From Syntrophomonas_A sp050258735 (lineage in GTDB: Bacteria; Bacillota; Syntrophomonadia; Syntrophomonadales; Syntrophomonadaceae), in contig JBLMZJ010000143.1 of NCBI GenBank assembly GCA_050258735.1, forward strand, positions 1 to 34,536: a stretch of 34,536 bases of DNA, given 5' to 3'. This document shows, one piece after another, positions 1 to 6,354 of this stretch. Position 1 is the first letter of the stretch. Each line of letters begins with the position of its first letter. The notes under the pieces were generated by a model, which saw only the letters and a program-made list of their open reading frames with translations, had not been told where the DNA came from and ran no database searches. A program made the position numbers and the translations under genes.

Positions 1-238
1 CCCGGTGAGCGATCAATTGGAAATATTCACTCGGATCATAATCATCATCATAGATAACTGACAATCCGGTTTTTTCAGCATAGGATTGCACCCCCTCGCG
101 GCGTTTGCAGTATTCCGTGTACGGGTGGATATTGGAATTGGAGAAGTATCCCATGAGCTCATAGCCCTGCCCGGTCAGTTCCGGAACAGGATAGGTGGCG
201 CAGGGGCCGCAACAAATATGCAAAAGCACCTTGGGCAA
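1..238 (-). CDS. queH: QueH-type epoxyqueuosine reductase, N-terminal part (cut by window edge)
   Basis: This minus-strand reading frame runs off the left edge; the 79 N-terminal codons are visible. The product begins MPKVLLHICCGPCATYPV, with the Cys-Cys-Gly-Pro-Cys cluster (residues 9-13) typical of QueH (DUF208), followed by a GYFSNSNIHPYTEYCKRR segment also typical of the family. QueH reduces epoxyqueuosine to queuosine in tRNA and binds an iron-sulfur cluster and a second metal through such cysteines (family knowledge). The start is TTG at 238, with an AGGAGG ribosome site at 247-252; no ATG is available upstream in frame. It lies 20 bp after the ruvB stop, so it probably ends the ruvC-ruvA-ruvB-queH operon. 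Only part of the protein can be judged. Confidence 0.85.
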   Translation of the reverse strand, partial: MPKVLLHICCGPCATYPVPELTGQGYELMGYFSNSNIHPYTEYCKRREGVQSYAEKTGLSVIYDDDYDPSEYFQLIAHR

Positions 239-258
239 TAAGAGCACCTCCTAATTGG

Positions 259-1293
259 TCATTCTTCTTCAAAAAGCTGACCATCACCAAAAGAGCGATT
301 AAATCTATGACCCAGGTGACGATATGCCAGCTCAGTAGCCATTCTACCCCGCGGGGTTTTTTGTATCAAGCCCAATTTAAGTAAATAAGGCTCATATACA
401 TCGCTTAAAGTATCGCTCTCCTCGGATACACAGGCCGAAAGTGTTTCCAATCCTACCGGTCCGCCCCCGAATTTTACGATTATAGCTTCAAGGATCATGC
501 GATCGACATTATCCAATCCCACTTCATCGATCTCCATCATCTCAAGAGCTTGACGGGCGATCTCCCGGTCAATCCTGCCGTTGCCTTTGACCAATGCAAA
601 GTCACGGACACGTTTGAGGAGCCGATTAGCGACTCTGGGGGTACCTCTCGCCCGCCGGGCAATCTCATGAGCTCCGGCCGGTTCAATAACTAAATTGAGA
701 ATATTCGCTGCCCTGGTTATTATCATCTCCAAATCAATAGTCTCATAAAAATCCAATCGGCAGTTTATTCCGAAACGGTCACGCAGCGGTGAACTCAATA
801 GACCGGGACGGGTAGTTGCACCGATCAGTGTAAAAGGTGGAAGGTCTATGCGCAGGGTTCGGGCACCCGGTCCCTTGCCTATAATGATATCAATAGCATA
901 GTCCTCCATGGCAGGGTACATGATTTCTTCCACACTCCGGTTCAGACGGTGGATCTCATCTATAAAAAGTACTTCACCCGGTTCCAGGTTAGTTAGTATG
1001 GCAGCCAGATCGCCGGGACGTTCAATGGCCGGGCCTGAAGTTTTGCGGATGGGACGTCCAATCTCACCGGCAATGATGGTGGCAAGGGTCGTCTTGCCTA
1101 ATCCGGGTGGTCCGCTTAATAAAACATGGTCCAGACTCTCAGCCCTCTCCCGCGCGGCTGCTATAAATATGCTGATATTCTCCTTGACCTTGTCCTGACC
1201 TATGTACTCATGCAGTCGCAAAGGTCTGAGGGAAGTCTCGTTATAATCTTCTTCTCCCAATGCATGGGGCGATATCAAGCGATCATCCGACAA
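259..1293 (-). CDS. ruvB: Holliday junction branch-migration ATPase RuvB
   Basis: A 344-residue AAA+ motor of normal length that drives branch migration of Holliday junctions with RuvA. Walker A is GPPGLGKTT (about 61-69), Walker B is LFIDEIH (DEIH at 112-115), sensor 1 is GATTRPG (158-164), and the SPLRDRFG stretch (168-175) holds the arginine-finger region. The C-terminal third is the winged-helix DNA-binding domain, ending near the family RTPRGR-like segment (KTPRGRMAT). Translation starts at TTG (1291-1293) behind a GGAGGGAG ribosome site at about 1298-1306, which overlaps the ruvA stop codon. This tight coupling fits the obligate RuvAB partnership. Nothing is truncated. Confidence 0.97.
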   Translation of the reverse strand: MSDDRLISPHALGEEDYNETSLRPLRLHEYIGQDKVKENISIFIAAARERAESLDHVLLSGPPGLGKTTLATIIAGEIGRPIRKTSGPAIERPGDLAAILTNLEPGEVLFIDEIHRLNRSVEEIMYPAMEDYAIDIIIGKGPGARTLRIDLPPFTLIGATTRPGLLSSPLRDRFGINCRLDFYETIDLEMIITRAANILNLVIEPAGAHEIARRARGTPRVANRLLKRVRDFALVKGNGRIDREIARQALEMMEIDEVGLDNVDRMILEAIIVKFGGGPVGLETLSACVSEESDTLSDVYEPYLLKLGLIQKTPRGRMATELAYRHLGHRFNRSFGDGQLFEEE

Positions 1294-1304
1294 AAAGCTC
1301 CCTC

Positions 1305-1904
1305 CTACCTTTTTAATTGCATGGCACGAGTTTTCAGAACCAGCTTGATGTTATCCTCTACGCGATCCATCAGCTTTCCCTGAGCCCGCAGGTCCATGAT
1401 CAAAGGAAACATCTCACTGCGCAAGTAACCCAGGGCTTCCAGCGCATCCATTACATCTCCCAGCCATGGTTCCTCTCCCGGTGCAGCAGCCGTTACCCTT
1501 GTTTCCCCGATCTTCTCCTTCAATTCGAAGATCAGACGCTGGGCGCTTTTTTTGCCAATGCCTGGGATGGTGGTCAACAGTTTTTCATCCTGACTGGCTA
1601 TTGCCCGGTAAAATTGATCTGGCTCCATAGTTTCCAGTACGTTCATGGCCCCTTTGGCGCCCATGCCGGAAACCGTCAGTAAAAGCCTGAACAGGCTTTG
1701 CTCCTCTTTTAGACTGAAACCATATAATTTGAATTCATTCTCCATAACCTGAAAATGCGTATATACCTTGACTGGCTGGCCGTTTTGAGGCAGGCTGGCA
1801 ATCGCTCTCCGGTGCATGTTTATCTCATAAGCGATCCCCTGGGTTTCAATTATCACGCTGTTTTCATTGATTTCTTCAAGATTGCCTCTGATAAAAGCTA
1901 TCAT
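1305..1904 (-). CDS. ruvA: Holliday junction DNA-binding protein RuvA
   Basis: A 199-residue protein of the usual RuvA length that binds four-way junctions as a tetramer and loads RuvB. The N-terminal OB-fold starts MIAFIRGNLEEI. Two helix-hairpin-helix motifs follow: LLTVSGMGAKGAMNVLE (around residues 75-91) and LTTIPGIGKKSAQRLIFEL (around 110-128). The C-terminal domain III contacting RuvB ends at LKR. The ATG is preceded by an AAGGTGG ribosome site. It starts 29 bp after ruvC and its stop lies within the ruvB ribosome-binding region, so the three ruv genes form one translationally coupled unit. Confidence 0.96.
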   Translation of the reverse strand: MIAFIRGNLEEINENSVIIETQGIAYEINMHRRAIASLPQNGQPVKVYTHFQVMENEFKLYGFSLKEEQSLFRLLLTVSGMGAKGAMNVLETMEPDQFYRAIASQDEKLLTTIPGIGKKSAQRLIFELKEKIGETRVTAAAPGEEPWLGDVMDALEALGYLRSEMFPLIMDLRAQGKLMDRVEDNIKLVLKTRAMQLKR

Positions 1905-1933
1905 TCAAAATCCACCTTATGTATTTGATGAGG

Positions 1934-2434
1934 TCATTTACTGGGCGATTTGACCATACTGTTTATACGGTAGGAATGAAGGTGACAGATGGCTACAGCC
2001 AGGGCATCGGCAGCATCATCGGGTCGAGGCGTCTCATCCAGGGCAAGCAGCCTTTGTACCATCATCTGGACCTGGCGTTTTTCTGCTTGTCCATACCCTA
2101 CTACGGCTTGTTTTACCTGAAGCGGAGTGTATTCCGCCACCGGAAGTTCAGCAAGTGATGCAGCAAGTAGTACTACTCCGCGGGCCTGGGCTACGGTAAC
2201 TACTGTTTTGGCATTCTTATGGTGGAATATCTCCTCAACTGCAACCGCATCGGGCTGAAATTCCCGTAACAACCGATTAAGTTCCCCGTTGATCTTTACC
2301 AAACGTAATGGCATATCCATTCCAGCAGGAGTATTGATGGTGCCATAATCCAATTTGATAAGACGTCCATCCCTTTTTTCTACAATTCCGAACCCGGTAG
2401 TGGCTGTACCCGGATCGATTCCTAATACACGCAT
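1934..2434 (-). CDS. ruvC: Holliday junction resolvase RuvC
   Basis: Endonuclease that cleaves Holliday junctions in the RuvABC complex. With the start at MRVLGIDPGT the protein is 166 residues, the normal size. The four acidic catalytic residues are visible: Asp7 in GIDPG, Glu67/Glu68 in VEEIF, and the Asp140/Asp143 pair in DDAADALAVAICH. An in-frame ATG 39 bp upstream exists, but the family N-terminus and an AAAAGGG site 9 bp before the ATG at 2434 favour this start. It is the first gene of the ruvC-ruvA-ruvB-queH group. Confidence 0.96.
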   Translation of the reverse strand: MRVLGIDPGTATTGFGIVEKRDGRLIKLDYGTINTPAGMDMPLRLVKINGELNRLLREFQPDAVAVEEIFHHKNAKTVVTVAQARGVVLLAASLAELPVAEYTPLQVKQAVVGYGQAEKRQVQMMVQRLLALDETPRPDDAADALAVAICHLHSYRINSMVKSPSK

Positions 2435-2511
2435 TATGTATAACCCTTTTATGAATTTAAAACAACCAAACATTTGCTCTATTTATTATATTATGAAAGG
2501 TAAGCTTGGGA

Positions 2512-2546
2512 AATAAAAATATGCCCCGTAAAGGGCATAGATTTTT
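2512..2546 (-). terminator. Rho-independent terminator after the BofC-like gene
   Basis: The arms ATGCCC (2521-2526) and GGGCAT (2533-2538) form a short hairpin. Read on the minus strand it is followed by ATTTTTA. It lies between the stop at 2578 and the ruvC start, so it would end the BofC-like transcript. The stem is only 6 bp, so termination may be partial and ruvC may receive readthrough. Confidence 0.6.
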
Positions 2547-2577
2547 GTCTATTTCGATTTTCGATCCATTCTCTTGT

Positions 2578-3141
2578 TTATACGTACTCATCCAGATTTT
2601 CTAGAGTGTCGTTAAGTTTTGCTTCATCCTGAAAAGTATATTTCCCGGTCTGGATATCCCGCCTGATGTTTTCCGGCAGCATATCTGACCTGATAGCGGT
2701 TACCCTCAGCAGTATCTCGTTTTCCTCAGCTCCGGTATAGACTGCGACGTAACCCCGATATTCCTTTAGTTTGAACTGATTCTGATCCTCAGGACAATTA
2801 TCATTGATAGACTGATGGATTATCAGGGTATTGTTTATAAAGGAGATCGAATATCCCTGACTCTTCTTAAAATAGTCATTCAATTGCCGGATATTAAGGC
2901 CCATTATGTTTTCTCGCATATTATAACCGGTGACAATAACATGTCCGCAGCTCTTATATTCTTTTTCAAGGATTATGCGTGTGTCCGACTTTACCACTTC
3001 ACCTGACTTCTGCACGATAACTGCAGTTTTTGACGGTTTTTGAAATATGCTATGTTTCAAGTGAGAAGCATATTGGTAACCTGTTAACAAACTGATCATA
3101 GCCAGGGCAATAAAGCACCATGTATATATCTTCTTATTCAC
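2578..3141 (-). CDS. BofC-like sporulation-associated membrane/secreted protein
   Basis: About 187 residues. One hydrophobic segment near the N-terminus (roughly residues 8-24, YTWCFIALAMISLLTGY) suggests a membrane anchor or signal sequence. The C-terminal part (KEYRGYVAVYTG, then LRVTAIRSDMLPENIRRDIQTG and a final acidic helix) resembles the C-terminal domain of BofC, the forespore intermembrane protein that in Bacillus restrains SpoIVB signalling to pro-sigma-K processing. In Bacillus subtilis bofC also lies close to ruvAB, which supports the call. The start is ambiguous: TTG at 3147 sits only 3 bp from the GAGG site, whereas GTG at 3141 has a 9-bp spacing, so GTG is preferred. The middle region is not recognised. 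Its promoter should lie in the AT-rich gap upstream. Confidence 0.6.
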   Translation of the reverse strand: MNKKIYTWCFIALAMISLLTGYQYASHLKHSIFQKPSKTAVIVQKSGEVVKSDTRIILEKEYKSCGHVIVTGYNMRENIMGLNIRQLNDYFKKSQGYSISFINNTLIIHQSINDNCPEDQNQFKLKEYRGYVAVYTGAEENEILLRVTAIRSDMLPENIRRDIQTGKYTFQDEAKLNDTLENLDEYV

Positions 3142-3147
3142 AGACAA

Positions 3148-3489
3148 TCACCTCTAATCGATTGTTGCCTTTTTCTGGCATCAATATACATCCGGATTAA
3201 TTGACTGGAATTTACGTTTTATTTAATCCATTTTGATCATTTGTCCTTGTATTAACAATTAATAATAATTTTTCGTGAATTTCTATTGCATATTTGACTA
3301 TCATGTTGTATAAAATAAGATATTAAAGTCAAATTATAGTCAAGGTTTTTTAGAATTTTCTGATTACTTAATAACATTGCCTGGGCCGATTAAGCATCAA
3401 ATTATCCTTTATCGAGGATCAATGCCGATTAGTGATGGGATCTGGAACCAGGGATGAAATAAATCATATTTTATTAGGAGGCGAGGCCC
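3148..3489. other. AT-rich divergent intergenic region with promoter
   Basis: About 340 bp separate the divergent bofC-like and 277-residue genes. The block is very AT-rich and has no credible coding frame. It carries a sigma-A-like promoter for the plus strand (see 3294-3321). TTGACTA at 3294-3300 is mirrored by TAGTCAA at about 3337-3343, a loose inverted repeat around the expected transcription start that could be an operator. No structured RNA was recognised. Confidence 0.5.
3294..3321 (+). promoter_or_regulatory. Candidate sigma-A promoter for the 277-residue orphan gene
   Basis: A TTGACT -35 box (3294-3299) and a TAAGAT -10 box (3316-3321) are separated by 16 bp in an AT-rich setting. 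The predicted start is about 160 bp before the ATG at 3490, leaving a fairly long leader. Identified by eye only. Confidence 0.4.
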
Positions 3490-4323
3490 ATGTTTAAAGA
3501 ATTTGACCAATGGGAAATCAACTTTAACTATGAAGATCTTTTTGACACTGATGCTGCACTGAGAGAGGTATCGACTGTGACGTCCATGGATTTTTCCCCC
3601 GTACCGCCGGTGGATTATTCCGAACTCGAGATCTTTGATTCAGTCACTCCGGGTTTTGGTATCGCTCTGGACATTTTCCAAACTGAACTCGGCGAGATGA
3701 TTATCACCGAATCAAACCTTAGATATGTTCCGCACAATGCTTTGAGTACGTTGATGGAAGTAAGCTCTCTCGATCTGCTGGACACGGCAAAGGTTTTCAC
3801 AGAGACAATGCATTCTAACGATTATCATGTCTCACAAGTATTCAGCCATGAAGGTGTGGATATTGACAGCTACGATACTGTCAGTATTAAAATGCCCGAT
3901 GTGTTCCCGGTTTCTGGGGATTCCACGGATTGGCCGGCCATATTTGGTGAAATCGAACGTTATGTTGAGAAGACCATAACGGAGGATATATCAGATGTGG
4001 TGATATCCGATACCCAGTATAAGCCTACCCGTTCCGGTATGACTCTGGTAAAGGGAAATAGACGTAAAAACCTCTTCAGCAGCTTCGAATACAGTATAGC
4101 TGAATCGCAGAATTTATCTACTTTTAATGAAAGCCGTTCATCTGCTCAGGGCCAGTCATTCAATATTCCTATGCAGCTCTATCTGGAAAATGGTGAATTG
4201 TTCTTCAGGATAAATCTCACCGGGATCGATCTGCGGAACCTGCCCAGGATAGAGCATCTGCCTCATGATATGAATATGAAAAGTGTCCTTTCCTTGATTC
4301 CCAGGCAGAGCAAGGCAAAATAA
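3490..4323 (+). CDS. Unrecognised acidic soluble protein (277 residues)
   Basis: The start is well supported by AGGAGG eight bases before the ATG. The product is acidic in its first two thirds, has no signal peptide or membrane segment, and almost no cysteine, so it looks like a soluble cytoplasmic protein. The N-terminus is rich in aromatic and acidic residues (MFKEFDQWEINFNYEDLF). A serine/asparagine-rich stretch (about residues 195-225) is followed by a short beta-rich C-terminus (PMQLYLENGELFFRINLTGIDL) and a basic tail. I recognise no domain, motif or catalytic pattern. It is flanked by its own promoter and terminator stem and is not in an operon. Possible roles (spore, storage or structural protein) would be guesses. 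Confidence 0.75.
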   Translation: MFKEFDQWEINFNYEDLFDTDAALREVSTVTSMDFSPVPPVDYSELEIFDSVTPGFGIALDIFQTELGEMIITESNLRYVPHNALSTLMEVSSLDLLDTAKVFTETMHSNDYHVSQVFSHEGVDIDSYDTVSIKMPDVFPVSGDSTDWPAIFGEIERYVEKTITEDISDVVISDTQYKPTRSGMTLVKGNRRKNLFSSFEYSIAESQNLSTFNESRSSAQGQSFNIPMQLYLENGELFFRINLTGIDLRNLPRIEHLPHDMNMKSVLSLIPRQSKAK

Positions 4324-4336
4324 AGTGGTATAAGCA

Positions 4337-4358
4337 AAGGGTGGCATCTGCCACCCTT
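4337..4358 (+). terminator. Terminator-like stem without a T-run, copy 1
   Basis: A 10-bp perfect stem, AAGGGTGGCA / TGCCACCCTT with a 2-base centre, starts 14 bp after the stop of the 277-residue gene. Unlike its near-identical twin at 4499-4520 it is followed by CAGG rather than T residues, so it is probably a poor terminator by itself. It may mark one side of an insertion or duplication. Confidence 0.5.
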
Positions 4359-4520
4359 CAGGCCGTCAAAAAACCCGAATATCATCGTTACTTGGAAGCC
4401 CAGCTCAATCAACGTACCCTATGTACGCCTCAATCGCTGGGCTTCCGTGTACCTCGATCTTCACGTTTTTTGCTCGGTCTGCCTACTTTAACAAGCTGAA
4501 GGGTGGCATTTGCCACCCTT
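4337..4520. repeat. Nested palindromic element bracketed by twin stems (REP/MITE-like)
   Basis: Between two near-identical stems (4337-4358 and 4499-4520) lies a 140-bp unit of nested inverted repeats. The outer arms are CAAAAAAC (4367-4374) with GTTTTTTG (4465-4472). The middle arms are GGAAGCCCAGC (4394-4404) with GCTGGGCTTCC (4436-4446), perfect over 11 bp. The innermost arms are CGTAC (4413-4417) with GTACG (4423-4427). The segments between outer and middle arms also pair imperfectly. It encodes nothing convincing. Such structure is typical of short non-autonomous palindromic repeats; a long structured RNA is the alternative. No second copy was seen in this window. Confidence 0.6.
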
Positions 4521-4530
4521 ATTTTATATA
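4499..4530 (+). terminator. Terminator stem, copy 2, with T-rich tail
   Basis: AAGGGTGGCA (4499-4508) pairs with TGCCACCCTT (4511-4520) and is followed by ATTTTATATA. It differs from copy 1 by one base in the loop. This copy keeps the T-rich tail and is the likelier functional terminator for the 277-residue gene, with the palindromic element inside its 3' untranslated region. Confidence 0.55.
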
Positions 4531-4779
4531 TTGATTAACGAGCATCAGATGACTGGTCAGCTTGTAAAACTTTTATCTTCTCATCCATTTTTTTATTATC
4601 CCCTGACTTCTATCTCTTTCCTGCATAGTCATAACAAAGGCCTCTGTTTTGCTTATTCTTAATCATATTATGACATTTACAGAAGGTATTTAATGACATC
4701 CTCCGCATTATTGCTACTATCTACCTGTAGTCAGAGTCTTTCAGTGTAAGCTAAGGTAATATAAAGGAGGTATGATTTT
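4521..4779. other. Intergenic region before the Cys-rich peptide gene
   Basis: A 260-bp AT-rich stretch with no recognised gene. The minus strand holds a 17-codon frame (about 4537-4590, MDEKIKVLQADQSSDAR), too short to support. AAGGCCTCTGTTTTGCTT near 4637-4654 has the GG-10 bp-GC spacing of a sigma-54 promoter but lacks the T and A of TGGCA. No convincing -35/-10 pair was identified for the downstream gene. Confidence 0.4.
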
Positions 4780-5028
4780 ATGAAAAAGACTTTGTTGACT
4801 ATCGTGGTGCTGGCTGCTCTTCTGTCTCCGCTACATAATTTCGGGATGGTTCCCAATGCAGCATCAGCGGCAACCCTATGCACCAAGTCCTGTTCTTTTG
4901 TATCCTGTACTCCGCGGACGGTATGCAGCAACGGGGCTTGCCGAACAGTTTGTTCTTATACCCCCGCCCGTACTTCGGTACAAAACCGGATAACCGGGTT
5001 CTTCAAATCTATTGCAATCAAATTCTGA
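4780..5028 (+). CDS. Small exported six-cysteine protein
   Basis: An 82-residue product with a textbook signal peptide: a Lys-Lys N-terminus, a hydrophobic core (LLTIVVLAALL) and an Ala-Ser-Ala-Ala stretch that could be the cleavage site near residue 30. The mature part carries six cysteines in about 25 residues (CTKSCSFVSC, then TVCSNGACRTVCSY), probably disulfide-bonded outside the cell, and ends in a basic tail (RITGFFKSIAIKF). AAAGGAGG lies 10-11 bases before the ATG. The gene stands alone with a strong terminator right behind it. No modification enzyme, protease or transporter is nearby, so a ribosomally made peptide natural product is not supported. The family is unrecognised; toxin-like, antimicrobial or cell-surface roles are all open. 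Confidence 0.75.
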   Translation: MKKTLLTIVVLAALLSPLHNFGMVPNAASAATLCTKSCSFVSCTPRTVCSNGACRTVCSYTPARTSVQNRITGFFKSIAIKF

Positions 5029-5037
5029 TTCGGCATA

Positions 5038-5090
5038 GGATCCTGATGGCCTGTTTTTTAGCATACAGTCCATCAGGATCCTTTTTATTT
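5038..5090 (+). terminator. Strong Rho-independent terminator of the Cys-rich peptide gene
   Basis: GGATCCTGATGG (5038-5049) and CCATCAGGATCC (5070-5081) form a perfect 12-bp stem with a 20-base loop, followed by TTTTTATTT. It starts about 10 bases after the stop codon at 5028. Confidence 0.9.
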
Positions 5091-5210
5091 GGTTTCCCGG
5101 CTATCCGGCATACCGGTTGATAGACGATACCAACAACCTTTTTCGCCAAGCCTTATGTTTATTTTTATTATATCTTGTTTCGCCTAATGATACTTGAATG
5201 GTAAAAAAAA

Positions 5211-5759
5211 TTATGACAAAACCGACAGGTACTTTACCCTTTCACCCTTAATGGGCAGTGGCCCATGAAGGTATTCCGCGTTGAAGTAGATACAGTCACC
5301 AACTGATACTATTATTTCATCTTCATCGTATCGATAACCCATGGAGCCTTCCAAAACCATAATAAACTCCTGTCCCGGATGATTATAAAAACGCCGCTCG
5401 TAATTATCGGCATCTTCGATACTGATTATTATGGGTTGCATCTTTTGCTGTTGGAATCCGCTGATCGGAGTCTCGATCACCTGACCCTGCGGGGTATCTT
5501 CCGGACAATAGACCGCACGATCCTTGGCTCTCACTATAATAATAGGTTTTGCTTCTACTTCTGCAAAGAATTCACCCATCGAGACATTCATGCCCCGGGC
5601 TATCTTGGCCAGGGTCGATACCGGCGGAGACACCTTATTATTCTCTATTTTTGACAAGAGCCCTTTGGTAAAACCGGTGCGATTACCTAGTTCCTCCAGG
5701 GTCAGTCCCTTGTTGATCCTTATCTCTTTTATCCGGCGGGCAACATTGATCTCTTCCAT
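5211..5759 (-). CDS. XRE-family regulator with C-terminal cupin domain
   Basis: A 182-residue two-domain regulator. Residues about 5-60 form a helix-turn-helix of the Cro/C1 type (RIKEIRINKGLTLEELGNRTGFTKGLLSKIENNKVSPPVSTLAKIARGMNVSMGEFF). The C-terminal half is a cupin barrel (NHPGQEFIMVLEGSMGYRYDEDEIIVSVGDCIYFNAEYLHG) that normally senses a small ligand. Proteins of this layout control amine, amino-acid or metabolite pathways. The second ATG at 5759 is preferred: AAGGA lies eight bases upstream, and the first ATG at 5768 has no spaced site. It has its own promoter (5792-5820) but follows the RidA/exchanger/PHP operon, so those genes are plausible targets along with itself. Confidence 0.88.
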   Translation of the reverse strand: MEEINVARRIKEIRINKGLTLEELGNRTGFTKGLLSKIENNKVSPPVSTLAKIARGMNVSMGEFFAEVEAKPIIIVRAKDRAVYCPEDTPQGQVIETPISGFQQQKMQPIIISIEDADNYERRFYNHPGQEFIMVLEGSMGYRYDEDEIIVSVGDCIYFNAEYLHGPLPIKGERVKYLSVLS

Positions 5760-5791
5760 GGCAACCATCCTTGTTTACTCTTGTTCCACCA

Positions 5792-5820
5792 ATAGTATCT
5801 TTTTGTTCAACCTGTGTCAA
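5792..5820 (-). promoter_or_regulatory. Sigma-A promoter of the XRE-cupin regulator, with repeated GAACAA
   Basis: On the minus strand TTGACA (5815-5820), a 17-bp spacer and TACTAT (5792-5797) form a near-consensus promoter. GAACAA occurs twice on the minus strand, at 5781-5786 and about 5803-5808, 22 bp apart (about two helical turns), one copy inside the spacer and one downstream of the -10 box. This could be the regulator's own operator. Confidence 0.6.
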
Positions 5821-5836
5821 CCGGGTCCCCATTCAA

Positions 5837-6298
5837 CTATTGGATCAAGGCTATCATTTCAATCTCACATGGAGCATTCAGAGGAAGTGTATTAACGCCT
5901 ACTGCAGCACGGGCATGGCGTCCTCTTTCCCCAAAGATCTCTTGCATTAACTCTGAAGCTCCATTGATGACCTGGGCTTGTTCATAAAAATCATCGGCAC
6001 TCTGAACATATCCGGTCAACTTGATAATCTGGATCAACTGATCCCAACTGTGAACATATTGCTTCAGTACGGCCAGACAATTTATGACCGATTGCCGGGC
6101 TGCTTCCCGACCTTCTGTTATCTGTAGATCCCTTCCCAACTTTCCGGTATATATTAGTTTACCATCGCTCATTGGAAGCTGTCCGGAGATGAAAACTATA
6201 TTTTGGGCCTGCATCCCGGGAACGTAAGCAGCAATGGGTTTGGCAGCCTCTGGAAGTACAATGCCCAATTCTTTCATCCTGTCTTCAATTCTCTTCAT
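5837..6298 (-). CDS. RidA/YjgF-family protein (enamine/imine deaminase-like)
   Basis: A 153-residue protein with the family pattern: the NIVFISGQLPM segment, the QSVINCLAVLKQYV helix, the KLTGYVQSADDFYEQAQVINGASELM stretch, and the C-terminal RHARAAVGVNTLPLNAPCEIEMIALI. The conserved Arg of the RidA active site is present in this last segment. RidA proteins hydrolyse reactive enamines and imines from PLP enzymes; this length and N-terminal MKRIEDRMKELGI fit the longer (about 150-residue) YjgF subgroup, whose substrates are less certain. An in-frame ATG 39 bp upstream lacks a ribosome site; the chosen ATG has AGGGG upstream. It follows the exchanger gene by 56 bp. Confidence 0.88.
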   Translation of the reverse strand: MKRIEDRMKELGIVLPEAAKPIAAYVPGMQAQNIVFISGQLPMSDGKLIYTGKLGRDLQITEGREAARQSVINCLAVLKQYVHSWDQLIQIIKLTGYVQSADDFYEQAQVINGASELMQEIFGERGRHARAAVGVNTLPLNAPCEIEMIALIQ

Positions 6299-6354
6299 TA
6301 ATAAGCATCCCCTAACCATGTTATTTTTGAATTGCATGTGGAGCAGGCAAAAAA

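Noticed and set aside
4537..4590. 17-codon frame MDEKIKVLQADQSSDAR on the minus strand upstream of the twin-stem terminator
   Set aside because: Too short, with a poorly spaced ribosome site and no family.
4637..4654. AAGGCCTCTGTTTTGCTT as a second sigma-54 promoter
   Set aside because: The GG-10-GC spacing fits, but the T before GG and the CA after it do not match, so the score is much poorer than at 14220.
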